From: Marivirga harenae
GTDB lineage: Bacteria; Bacteroidota; Bacteroidia; Cytophagales; Cyclobacteriaceae
Reading direction: 5' to 3'
Assembly: GCF_030534335.1 (NCBI RefSeq)
Contig: NZ_CP130565.1
Coordinates: 2,873,501 to 2,937,500 of the forward strand
DNA: 64,000 nt
The notes under the pieces are model-generated. The model saw nothing but the letters and a program-made list of their open reading frames with translations, ran no database searches and was not told where the DNA came from. Both the position numbers and the translations under genes were made by a program. Below are positions 18,017-26,738 of this stretch, one piece after another (position 1 is the first letter of the stretch; every line of letters begins with the position of its first letter).

Positions 18017-18778
18017 TTAAAGTTCTATTTGAAGTCCATCATAAGCCAATTTCATACCCTCAGGTAGTTCTTCTTCTACATTTTTATGCAAACCTATTCT
18101 GTGACCCATATGAATAAAATAGGCTTGTGGAATCTCCAGTTCTTCGACCATAGCTACAGCTTGCTCAAGATTGAAATGCGAAAGATGTGTTTTTTTCTGC
18201 AATGCACTTAACACAACTACTTTACTTCCTTTAATTTTATGCTTTTCCTCATCTGGGATGTGGTTAACATCAGTAATATAGGTGAAATCCTTGATTCGAT
18301 ATCCAAAAACCGGAAGCTGATGGTGCATCACATTAATGGGTACGATGTCTATTCCTTCAATTTGAAATGGCTTGTTTTCAATTTCGCACAGTTGAACCTT
18401 AGGTATTCCTGGATATTTATTCTTGGCAAAGATGTATGAAAATTCTCTCTGAATTTGTTCTAACACTTGCTTTCTGCCATATACTGGCATATCCATTTTT
18501 TGCTTAAAATTATATGATCTAACATCATCTAAACCTGCTGTATGATCTTTATGTTCATGGGTATACACAACAGCATCCAAGTGATTAATTCGTTCTCTAA
18601 GCATTTGAGTCCTAAAATCAGGGCCAGTATCGAAAACGAAACTTTTGTTTTCTATTTCAATATGAATGCTAGTTCTTAATCTTTTATCCCGGTAATCTAG
18701 TGATTGGCATACTTCGCAATCACATGCTATTACGGGAACCCCCTGCGATGTTCCTGTTCCTAGAAATGTTACCTTCAA
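18017..18778 (-). CDS. MBL-fold metallo-hydrolase, PhnP-like
   Basis: The 253-residue product is a metallo-beta-lactamase-fold hydrolase. It has FLGTGTSQGVP at the N-terminus, a CxCxxC cluster (Cys19, Cys21, Cys24) like the structural zinc site of PhnP, the metal-binding THEHKDH (His74, His76, Asp78, His79), and a C-terminal HMGHRIG. PhnP acts on 5-phosphoribosyl 1,2-cyclic phosphate, but there are no phosphonate genes nearby, so the substrate is open. It overlaps the upstream small gene by 4 nt and is followed 1 nt later by the NFACT gene, implying co-translation. Confidence 0.8.
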   Translation of the reverse strand: MKVTFLGTGTSQGVPVIACDCEVCQSLDYRDKRLRTSIHIEIENKSFVFDTGPDFRTQMLRERINHLDAVVYTHEHKDHTAGLDDVRSYNFKQKMDMPVYGRKQVLEQIQREFSYIFAKNKYPGIPKVQLCEIENKPFQIEGIDIVPINVMHHQLPVFGYRIKDFTYITDVNHIPDEEKHKIKGSKVVVLSALQKKTHLSHFNLEQAVAMVEELEIPQAYFIHMGHRIGLHKNVEEELPEGMKLAYDGLQIEL

Positions 18779-19050
18779 AGTGCTAGTTCTGTTTGTTGCA
18801 GTTCTAAATAGAAATTTTTGTTTTTATCACCTAGTGTCTTGGTGTCTAATTCAATATTTTTAAGGATATCCACTAAGCAATTGATCTTGCCTTCTGTATC
18901 AAAAAATTTATTGATAATGACGATGCTTTGATCTTTCAATACACAGTAACCAGATTTGAAATTTCCTTTTTCATATCTTAACATGTAATCAGATTCTGAA
19001 AACACATCTTCTAATTTGTTGAGGAATGATTTTGTGTATTTGACCTGCAT
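18775..19050 (-). CDS. Small conserved-looking protein of unknown function
   Basis: The 91-residue protein has no signal peptide and mixed alpha/beta character: a short helix (YTKSFLNKLEDVF), two beta strands (GYCVLKDQSIVIINKFFDTEG) and a C-terminal helix. I recognise no family. The 4-nt overlap with the MBL-fold gene and similar codon use argue that it is real and translated with it. An upstream partner role for the hydrolase is possible but unproven. Confidence 0.65.
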   Translation of the reverse strand: MQVKYTKSFLNKLEDVFSESDYMLRYEKGNFKSGYCVLKDQSIVIINKFFDTEGKINCLVDILKNIELDTKTLGDKNKNFYLELQQTELAL

Positions 19051-19139
19051 ATTTAAAGTTTAAAATTTAATTACACACCTTTTAACCTATGTACTAATTA
19101 CAATCTAATTAATAATAAGTTTGTTCAGTTAAAGCATGA

Positions 19140-19517
19140 TTAATTGGTTAATTTTTTCACAGTTTCTACCAATTGGTCAAAATTCAGTGGTTTTTGCAAA
19201 TACTCATTGATGCCAGCTTCTTTAAAATCTTCAATACTGTAGTTTTTCGCATTACCAGTAATAGCTATTATTGGGATCGAGGATTTTGATTTGTCATTCA
19301 ATGCTCTAATCGCTCTAGTACATTCCATTCCATCCATTTTAGGCATATTAATGTCCATTAAAATAATGTCGAAAGTATCTGACTCTAAGGCCTTCAATAC
19401 TTGTTCCCCGTTTTTAGCGGAATGGATGCTGTAATTTTGCATCATTAGAATTTTTTTGGTAAGGTTTTGGATTACCGAGCTGTCTTCTGCAATAAGTACT
19501 TTCTTAGTTTCTGCCAT
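19140..19517 (-). CDS. Stand-alone response-regulator receiver protein
   Basis: The 125-residue product is a single CheY-like receiver domain. It has the acidic pocket (Glu11, Asp12), the phospho-acceptor Asp55 in LMDINMPKMDG, the Thr switch in AITGNA, and Lys in LQKPL. There is no output domain, so it probably acts by protein contact or phosphorelay. It starts 1 nt after the stop of the large hybrid kinase. That kinase ends in an Hpt domain, so Hpt to this receiver is the likely phosphotransfer route. Confidence 0.88.
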   Translation of the reverse strand: MAETKKVLIAEDSSVIQNLTKKILMMQNYSIHSAKNGEQVLKALESDTFDIILMDINMPKMDGMECTRAIRALNDKSKSSIPIIAITGNAKNYSIEDFKEAGINEYLQKPLNFDQLVETVKKLTN

Positions 19518-19518
19518 C

Positions 19519-22500
19519 TTATTTTAATATTGACTGATAATTGTTGGTAAATTTATTAAAATTATCTAACAAATGATTTAAGTCCTTCATTAGCTTTTCG
19601 GTTTTTTCTTTTTTTAAGTCGGATTCTATTTTTTTTGCCTGTTCTTCTAAGGAGCGAATACCTAATGTTCCAGCATTTCCTTTAAGTGTATGCAAATTAT
19701 TTAATATTTTCTCCATATCCGAGGTCTTTTCTGCATTTATACTCTCTAATATCAAACTTTTTGCTTCAATTTCAAACTCTTCAAAGAAGGATTTGATAGT
19801 CGGTTTGTCAGCGTATTTGCTAAGCTGCTGAAGCGTTTTTTTATCTATTAATTCAAGTTCATTACCATTGCTCGTTTTTGGTGTATTCTCTTCAGAATTA
19901 CTACTTTTAGACGTGAATCCAGGTAAATTCTGTTGAATAACATCCAATAATATACTAGAGACAATGGGTTTGGCTAAGTAATCGTCCATGCCCATATCTA
20001 AAAATCGCTGACGGTCTTCCTTCATCGAGTAAGCAGTCATAGCCACTATTGGCGGAATCGCTTTTGAAAGTTTCTTAATCTCTTTTGTAGCAGTTACTCC
20101 ATCCATAATAGGCATTTGAATATCCATTAAAATCAGATCATACTCATTATTTTTAACCTTCTCTATAGCTGCAGGGCCACTGAAAGCCAGGTCGGTTTTG
20201 AAGCCCGATTTCATAAGGATTTGGCTGGCAACTTGCCTGTTGATGGTGTTATCATCGACAATCAAAATTTTAGGGGCATTGTTACTTTCAAAAGTCAATC
20301 TTGAACTCTTAGGGATATTTTGCTTACTGTTCTCAAATTCTTCAATTTCTGCAACGCTTGGTTCTTCTCCCATTAAGGTAAACCAGAATACACTGCCTTC
20401 ATCCGGTTCTGAACTGACTCCGATTTGTCCGCCCATTAAACTGCTTAATTGTTTTGAAATAGCAAGTCCCAAGCCAGTCCCGCTAAACGATTTGGTACTG
20501 GAATTGTCAACCTGAGTAAAGAGTTTGAATAATTGTTGTTGGTCATTTTCTGATATCCCTATACCAGTATCTTCAACAGCAATTCTGTATAAATTATCTT
20601 TGATCTCCTTAGAAATATGTAATAAAACTCGTCCCTTCTTCTCCGTAAACTTTAATGCATTCGAAGTTAAATTAGAAACAATTTGGATGATCCTTGTTTC
20701 ATCTATTTTTAGATATTTGGGAATTTCACTATCGATTTTAAAGCTTAAATCAATTGATTTTTGCATGGCTTGTTGGCTGAAAAGATTTAAGACTTTCTCA
20801 AAAATGGATTTGACATCGGTAACATGAGTTTGTATTTTCATTTTACCCGCTTCAATTTTGCTCAAATCCAATATATCATTTAAAATCGTCAGTAAGGTCT
20901 CTGATGACTTCTTAATAGTATATACAAAGTTCATTTGCTCAGGATTCAGCTGAGTTTGGGACAGCAAATCTACCATCCCAATGACACCGTTCATGGGAGT
21001 TCTTATTTCGTGACTCATATTAGCAAGAAATTGTTCTTTTACTTTTAATGAGTTTTCAGCAACATTTTTAGCATGTAATAGCTCTCTGTTGGCTTGCTTT
21101 AGTTTAGTAATATCTCGTGCCACACCTTCAATTGTCACTTCTCTACTGTCTTTATCCCGAACAAGACGTACGTTACAAATGCAATTTATCAGTCTCCCGT
21201 CTCGAGTAATTAAGGTGGCTTCAAAGTTTTGCACTCTTCTCCTGGATACTAATTTCTTTAATAAATCTTTCGTTTTTTTAGTGTACAGGTAATAATTGGT
21301 TACATTATTTCCCGTCACTTCATCTTGCTCATATCCAATATTTTCTTTTACTGAGGGGCTAATTAAAATAATTTCACCATTGAATCGGCAGTTAAAATAA
21401 ATATCTTGAAAGGATTCAAAAATATTTCTGAATTTCAATTCACTTTTCTGAATATTTAGCGCGTTAATTTTCTTTTCTGTAATATCATGGGCAATTCCTG
21501 ATAGTCCTGTGATTTCGCCACTTTCAGTAAAAATTGGATTAAGATAAATTTCTTTCCAAACGGCATCGTTTTCCTGCGTATTAGGAAGTTCTATCTCAAA
21601 ATTTAAAGTTTCCCCGTTTAAACACTGAGTGAATTTCTGTTCCCAAAACCCATAGGCTTCTAAAGGGATCATAGAATTGATGAACTTACCAGTTAGATCA
21701 GAATTTATTTTAGGTTTAAAATTAAAATATTTTAAGAACTCGTATTCAAAATTTGCATTAAATGAAGTTAATCTAAAGTCTTTGTTTATAGACCATATAA
21801 TATGGTTGCTGCTGTTGAAGATTGATTGGAGTCGAGCTGCTTGCGTACTGATTTTTTCTTCAATAAATTTTCTTTCTACCGACAGCAATACCTGATTGGA
21901 AATGAAGTTTAGTAATTTCAAATCTCGGTTCTGAAATGCATTTTCATCTCTGTAGCTTTGAACACCGATAACTCCAGGTGTTCCTTTTTCGGTTTGGAAG
22001 GGGACACCTAGAAATGCTTTCGGAATTGTACCATATTGATTGATTTTTCCTTCAAGAATCAAATCCATTATGTCGGATTCCTTCATGAGAACTGATTTTT
22101 TCTGATGGTAGATATACTCACAGAGCCCCTTTTTGTACCCAAAGGATGTGGATTTAGGAGAGTCTTCAATAAATTCATCATGAATATAAGGGAAGAACAA
22201 CTCTTGCTTTTCAAACCTGAATTGAGCAATGAAAAAATTATCTGCATCCAATGCTTCTTTTAGTTTTTCATGGATGCCCTTAAATAGTCCATCTAGGTCA
22301 GCGCTTTTCAAGGTCAGATTGGTGATTTCATAGAAAAGATTCTGAGCTTTCTGTGCATGGATTTGGTTTGTGATGTCCTGAAAGTTGGCAATTACATTTC
22401 TGTTACTTAAATTTTTTAACAAAATTCCTGTAACATGAATTTTATCATTATTCTTCGAGCTCAGCCTTAATTCTACCAACTCCTGGCTTTTATCCCGCAT

Positions 22501-22797
22501 TACTCTTTCAACAGCATCTTGAAACTTATGCCAATCATCAGGAAAAATAATATCTCTTATAAATATGTGTTTTAAATCCTGATTCGAATAGGCAAGACTT
22601 TTGCGCCAATTTTTGTTTGTTTTTACAATGCGACCATCCTCAGTGAACTCCATACTCAAATCAATTCCTTCTTCTGGGAACACGCTGTTTTCCAGGTGTC
22701 TGGAATTTTTTAGCAAATATTTGTTTTGGTAGAGTGCTAAGCGCAATTTCTCTACTTCTTTTATTAGTTGTTCTTTATCGTATTTTTGTAAATCCAA
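19519..22797 (-). CDS. Hybrid sensor histidine kinase (PAS-GAF-PAS-PAS-HisKA-HATPase-REC-Hpt)
   Basis: The 1092-residue product has no signal peptide or membrane segment, so it senses in the cytoplasm. After a short coiled coil come a PAS domain (about 45-145), a GAF domain (about 155-310) and two more PAS/PAC units ending GIAHDITEKK and GVARDITKLKQ (about 320-570). The HisKA domain has His596 in MSHEIRTPMNG, and the HATPase domain shows VEDTGIGI and GTGLGLAISKQL. The receiver has Asp892 in LMDIQMP, and a C-terminal Hpt has His1036 in LHTLKGNAGTLG. This is a complete internal phosphorelay. The adjacent receiver gene is its likely final acceptor. The signal is unknown. Confidence 0.9.
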   Translation of the reverse strand: MDLQKYDKEQLIKEVEKLRLALYQNKYLLKNSRHLENSVFPEEGIDLSMEFTEDGRIVKTNKNWRKSLAYSNQDLKHIFIRDIIFPDDWHKFQDAVERVMRDKSQELVELRLSSKNNDKIHVTGILLKNLSNRNVIANFQDITNQIHAQKAQNLFYEITNLTLKSADLDGLFKGIHEKLKEALDADNFFIAQFRFEKQELFFPYIHDEFIEDSPKSTSFGYKKGLCEYIYHQKKSVLMKESDIMDLILEGKINQYGTIPKAFLGVPFQTEKGTPGVIGVQSYRDENAFQNRDLKLLNFISNQVLLSVERKFIEEKISTQAARLQSIFNSSNHIIWSINKDFRLTSFNANFEYEFLKYFNFKPKINSDLTGKFINSMIPLEAYGFWEQKFTQCLNGETLNFEIELPNTQENDAVWKEIYLNPIFTESGEITGLSGIAHDITEKKINALNIQKSELKFRNIFESFQDIYFNCRFNGEIILISPSVKENIGYEQDEVTGNNVTNYYLYTKKTKDLLKKLVSRRRVQNFEATLITRDGRLINCICNVRLVRDKDSREVTIEGVARDITKLKQANRELLHAKNVAENSLKVKEQFLANMSHEIRTPMNGVIGMVDLLSQTQLNPEQMNFVYTIKKSSETLLTILNDILDLSKIEAGKMKIQTHVTDVKSIFEKVLNLFSQQAMQKSIDLSFKIDSEIPKYLKIDETRIIQIVSNLTSNALKFTEKKGRVLLHISKEIKDNLYRIAVEDTGIGISENDQQQLFKLFTQVDNSSTKSFSGTGLGLAISKQLSSLMGGQIGVSSEPDEGSVFWFTLMGEEPSVAEIEEFENSKQNIPKSSRLTFESNNAPKILIVDDNTINRQVASQILMKSGFKTDLAFSGPAAIEKVKNNEYDLILMDIQMPIMDGVTATKEIKKLSKAIPPIVAMTAYSMKEDRQRFLDMGMDDYLAKPIVSSILLDVIQQNLPGFTSKSSNSEENTPKTSNGNELELIDKKTLQQLSKYADKPTIKSFFEEFEIEAKSLILESINAEKTSDMEKILNNLHTLKGNAGTLGIRSLEEQAKKIESDLKKEKTEKLMKDLNHLLDNFNKFTNNYQSILK

Positions 22798-22852
22798 AAT
22801 TCTTAATTTTATATCTCAATTTACACCATTAAGATCAATTTAAATATCAAAT

Positions 22853-23764
22853 TTGACTAAAAAATCAAAAACCATAGTGATAGTGGCAGGGCCAACCGCA
22901 GTGGGCAAAACTTCAGTATCTATTCTTTTGGCAAAACGATTAAAGTCTGAAATAATTTCAGCTGATTCTCGTCAATTCTATAAGGAGATGGAGATTGGAA
23001 CAGCTAAACCTACTCAGCTAGAAATGGACGGAATTCCACATCATTTTATAAATTCGCTTAGTATTCATGATGAATATAATGTCGGACAATTTGAAAAGGA
23101 TGCTTTGAAATTATTGGACGACTTATTTATGAAACATGATTTGATTTTGGTAGTCGGAGGTTCTGGCCTTTATGTAAAAGCTCTTTGCGAGGGAATTGAT
23201 GAAATGCCTGTAATTCCAACAGAAATTAGAGAGGAACTCAATGAAGAATATGCTGAAAAGGGAATTGAACATTTGCAAAATGAACTGGTAATAGCTGATC
23301 CGGAATATTATGAAATTGTAGACCAGCATAATCCGCAACGATTAATTAGAGCTTTAGAGCTTTATCGTGCAACTGGCAAGAACATGAGCTTTTATAGAGC
23401 CCAAGAAAATGCAGTTGATAGACCATTTAATATCATAAAAATAGGTTTAGAGCGCCCTAGAGAAGAACTATACGATAGAATTAATTTAAGAATGGATCAA
23501 ATGATTTCTGAAGGATTATTTGAAGAAGCTGAAGCACTTTACCCATACAAACATCTTTATGCAATGCAAACAGTGGGCTATTCTGAAATATTTGGTTATC
23601 TGGAAGGAGAATATGATAGAGCAGAAGCAGTGAGATTGCTAAAAAGAAATAGCCGGAGATATGCTAAAAGGCAATTAACTTGGTTTAAAAGAGATCCAGA
23701 ATTCACTTGGTTTTCGGCAGATGAAAAAGATGCAGTGATCGCTTTTCTTCAAAAAATGAGCTGA
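22853..23764 (+). CDS. miaA: tRNA dimethylallyltransferase
   Basis: The product transfers a dimethylallyl group to A37 of tRNAs reading UNN codons. The 303 residues have the P-loop GPTAVGKT (13-20), ISADSRQFYKEMEIGTAKP, HHFINSL, VGGSGLYVKALCEG, NPQRLIRALE, and QTVGYSEIFGYLEG near the end. No ATG fits: the frame opens with TTG at 22853, giving a normal MiaA N-terminus (MTKKSKTIVIVAGPTA), so a TTG start is likely. It diverges from the hybrid kinase with only 55 nt between them. Confidence 0.92.
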   Translation: MTKKSKTIVIVAGPTAVGKTSVSILLAKRLKSEIISADSRQFYKEMEIGTAKPTQLEMDGIPHHFINSLSIHDEYNVGQFEKDALKLLDDLFMKHDLILVVGGSGLYVKALCEGIDEMPVIPTEIREELNEEYAEKGIEHLQNELVIADPEYYEIVDQHNPQRLIRALELYRATGKNMSFYRAQENAVDRPFNIIKIGLERPREELYDRINLRMDQMISEGLFEEAEALYPYKHLYAMQTVGYSEIFGYLEGEYDRAEAVRLLKRNSRRYAKRQLTWFKRDPEFTWFSADEKDAVIAFLQKMS

Positions 23765-23967
23765 CCTAGATTGACGTGATTACAAATTGGCAGGCTTTCA
23801 ACTGAACTCAACTAGTTTTATGCTTTTTTTAACTGAGCAGTTAGTTTCGAGTTTTCAAGAATTCAAATGACCGACCCCCAGCATGGAACGCTGTTGCGTT
23901 CATATCCCATCTATCATTCCACACAGGTCATGTGTTCAAAGGTGATGGATTGTTTCTCCTTTGGAGA

Positions 23968-26196
23968 TTAAGGGGCTTTTTCCTTCTGATTATTTTTCTT
24001 GAAGTGACCCCATGCGATTTTAATTTCATTGTAAGTGAATTCATCACCCAATCTAGCTTTTACATCTGCACTTCCTTTTACCTCATCCAGTGCCATCACT
24101 TGGCATATTTGGTCCAGCTTGGTAGCATCCATTAAATCAGTTGCATCAATATCTCCACTTTCAATATATTGAGCTAAATGTCCTAAGATCGTTCCATGAA
24201 CGAAATCTCTCTTAGCTGCAATTTCATCAATGCTTAATCCTTCCTTGAATAAGGAAAATGAAACTTCCGCTGTGGGTGTTTTATCTTTCTTCGCTTTCTT
24301 TTTCTTTGACTTAGATTCTTTTTTCTGTTCCTCAAAGGTCGAAGACTGATGTAAATCCTTTTTAGATAAAATACGGTTCTCTGCAGCTGCTTTTACCAGC
24401 ATGGCGGTTTTACTGATTTGTAGAAGCTGTGATTTCAATTGCTCCGTAATGCTTTCTAGCTCCTTTAGATAAGATTTGACTTTACTTTGGTTGGAGGTGT
24501 CAATCAAATGTGCTTTAAATGAATCAAACAAATCTTTGACTTTAGGTTTGAAATAGTCTTCTGCACTATTGACTCTCTCAGCTAACTCAGACAAGTAGTC
24601 GTCTTTGGCTTCATAATGAGCTAATGAACTTTGGAATTTCAGCCCCACGGTGGAGAGCTCTTCTAACTGTTCCTTTTTTTCTCTTGTCCAATTGGCGTAT
24701 TGTTGTTTTAAGGACCGATTCTCACTTTTGTTGAAACTGCCCAAATGAATATTCAGCTCCTTCATTAAGCTTTGAAAATCAAAAGTCTCTCTTACTTTAC
24801 TGAACAAAAATGCTTTTCTGTCTGATTCTAGATTCTGATTAAGGGCTGTAGGATCTTTTTTATTGTCCTCGAATTGACGAAGATTTTTGTCTAGTTCAAA
24901 TGGAATATTACTTATGGGTTCTGATAGAATCAATCCATTTAAACCAGTTAATCTTGAAAGTGCAACGTACATTTGCCCAGGTGCAAAGCTATCGGATAAA
25001 TCTAGGATGGCCTTTTCAAAAGTTAAGCCTTGCGATTTATGAACTGTAATTGCCCATGCCAATTTTAAAGGGAACTGCTTAAAAGTTCCTAGCCACTTTT
25101 CTTGTAACTCATTGGTGGACTTATCCAAACTATATCGCTGGTTCATCCATTCGTATCTTTCTACTGTTACTTCATCTTTAGGATCTTTCAGTTTTACTTT
25201 TATTGTTTCTTCATTCATCTCGGATATCTCACCGATTTTCCCGTTGAAGTACCTTGCTTCTCCGCTGCTGTCATTTTTTATGAACATGACCTGAGCCCCG
25301 ATTTTAAAGTTTAGTTTATCAGGGATTGGGAACATATTTTCGGGGAAATCACCTTCGATTTCAGCTGTGTAACTTTGCTCTTCTCCATCAAGAGACTTTA
25401 ACGACTTTTCATTGAGTAGATCCGCCTTGCGATTGTGAGTAGTGATATGGATGTAGCCCTCTCTTTGGGATCCTTCCACGTCTTTCTCGTAGTGCTGATT
25501 AAGCATTTGGATATCAGTGTCAGAGAGATGATTATCTCGTAATCGGTTTAAAATGGACGTGAATTCAGGGTCAGACTGCCGGAAGATTTTGTCCAGTTCA
25601 ATATAGACCATTTCCGTTTTCTGTAAAGCTAGAGCCTCGAAGAAATAGCCTGTTTTATAGTAATTATTTAAGTATTGCCATTCGTGCTGGCGAATCACGG
25701 GCGGAAGTTGATTCAAGTCCCCAATAAACATGATTTGTAAGCCACCGAAAGGTTGATGGTTCTTTCTCACCATTCGTAAGATCAAATCCATGCAATCCAG
25801 TATATCAGCCCTTAACATACTGACCTCATCTATGATCAGTAACTCTAGATTTTTGATAATCTGACGTTTATTGCCATACATTTTAAATTGTTGCAGGAAT
25901 GTTTTTGGCGTATTAATTTGTTCAGTGGTTCGGCTGAAATCTACTCCATTATCTTCAGGGATGAAAGTGCCAAATGGAAGTTGGAGTAGGGAATGTAAAG
26001 TTACTCCTTTTGCATTTATTGCTGCAATTCCGGTAGGGGCAGCTACGGCTACATTTTTGTAGGTATTGTTTATAATATAGCGCAGCAAAGTAGTTTTTCC
26101 ACTACCAGCCTTACCTGTTAAAAAGATCAAGCGATTGGTAGTGTTTACATAGCGGACGGCAATTTTGGCAATATCGGTTAGCTTGTGTTGGGACAT
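23968..26196 (-). CDS. Pif1/RecD-like helicase with C-terminal helix-turn-helix domain
   Basis: The 742-residue product starts with a superfamily 1 helicase core. It has Walker A GKAGSGKT (28-35), APTGIAAINAKGVTLHS, LLIIDEVSMLRAD (Walker B), MFIGDLNQLPPV, and TVHKSQGLTFEKAILDL with YVALSRLTGLNGL (motifs V-VI), as in Pif1 family proteins. A helical linker region (about 440-640) contains a lysine-rich tract (KSKKKKAKKDK). The C-terminal HTH module (SFSLFKEGLSIDEIAAKRDFVHGTILGHL, HTH_40-like) resembles that found at the end of RecQ-like helicases. Pif1 enzymes unwind DNA 5'-3', including G-quadruplexes and R-loops; the role here is inferred. It converges with miaA. Confidence 0.83.
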   Translation of the reverse strand: MSQHKLTDIAKIAVRYVNTTNRLIFLTGKAGSGKTTLLRYIINNTYKNVAVAAPTGIAAINAKGVTLHSLLQLPFGTFIPEDNGVDFSRTTEQINTPKTFLQQFKMYGNKRQIIKNLELLIIDEVSMLRADILDCMDLILRMVRKNHQPFGGLQIMFIGDLNQLPPVIRQHEWQYLNNYYKTGYFFEALALQKTEMVYIELDKIFRQSDPEFTSILNRLRDNHLSDTDIQMLNQHYEKDVEGSQREGYIHITTHNRKADLLNEKSLKSLDGEEQSYTAEIEGDFPENMFPIPDKLNFKIGAQVMFIKNDSSGEARYFNGKIGEISEMNEETIKVKLKDPKDEVTVERYEWMNQRYSLDKSTNELQEKWLGTFKQFPLKLAWAITVHKSQGLTFEKAILDLSDSFAPGQMYVALSRLTGLNGLILSEPISNIPFELDKNLRQFEDNKKDPTALNQNLESDRKAFLFSKVRETFDFQSLMKELNIHLGSFNKSENRSLKQQYANWTREKKEQLEELSTVGLKFQSSLAHYEAKDDYLSELAERVNSAEDYFKPKVKDLFDSFKAHLIDTSNQSKVKSYLKELESITEQLKSQLLQISKTAMLVKAAAENRILSKKDLHQSSTFEEQKKESKSKKKKAKKDKTPTAEVSFSLFKEGLSIDEIAAKRDFVHGTILGHLAQYIESGDIDATDLMDATKLDQICQVMALDEVKGSADVKARLGDEFTYNEIKIAWGHFKKNNQKEKAP

Positions 26197-26738
26197 ATTA
26201 TTTGTGGGTTTTGGTTCTAGTTTAAGTGTAAAAGTAGGAAAAATGGGTTTTTTAGAAAAATAGGGGAGGTGGAAATTTTTGGATTGATGAAATTCCTCTT
26301 TTTAAAGGATTCATTTGCAATCGGATGTTTAGCTATTAAAAGTACCAATGTCTTTCATCAAAAATGATCCAAATGAATGCTTAGTGTTTCTACACTTGCC
26401 AATATAAATCTGTGCGTCATACCTGTGAAGACAGGGATCAATTGATTTTAACCTAAAGTTAAAATATGAAATAGTGAGTTGTAGCAAATGAATCAAGCTT
26501 TTCATCATTTCTCTCTGGTATAAATTGAAATTTGCACCCATTTTACACATGTTTTCTCTATTCTATCGCAGAACAAAACCGCATAATATTTTCCAAACCA
26601 CCACAAAACCACAACTCAAATCCCAACCTCATAAAATATAATTTTTACAATATCCTTTCCTAACGAATGTTCGCTAATGACTTTATTCTTTAGCTTTATT
26701 GTTGTAATTTCGTAATTCGAATTAAACGACTAAAAAAT
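26197..26738. other. Long spacer upstream of icmF with no recognisable gene
   Basis: These 542 nt separate the divergent Pif1-like helicase gene and icmF. A 73-codon minus-strand frame exists (26329-26550) but lacks any protein-like signature. I see no cobalamin-riboswitch B12 box. The only patterned part is near icmF: a 10-bp palindrome AATTCGAATT (26714-26723) and a TAATTTCG element that is one base off the TANNTTTG promoter motif. Confidence 0.5.

Noticed and set aside
23765-23967. Small RNA or gene in the miaA-helicase spacer
   Set aside because: There is only a 6-bp dyad (23886-23901) and no convincing open frame, promoter or terminator; too weak to list as a feature.
26329-26550. A 73-codon minus-strand frame in the spacer before icmF
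   Set aside because: It has no signal peptide, motif or operon context, and its composition looks random.
26197-26738. Cobalamin riboswitch upstream of the B12-dependent mutase
   Set aside because: The spacer is long enough but I found no B12-box-like sequence or the expected stems.
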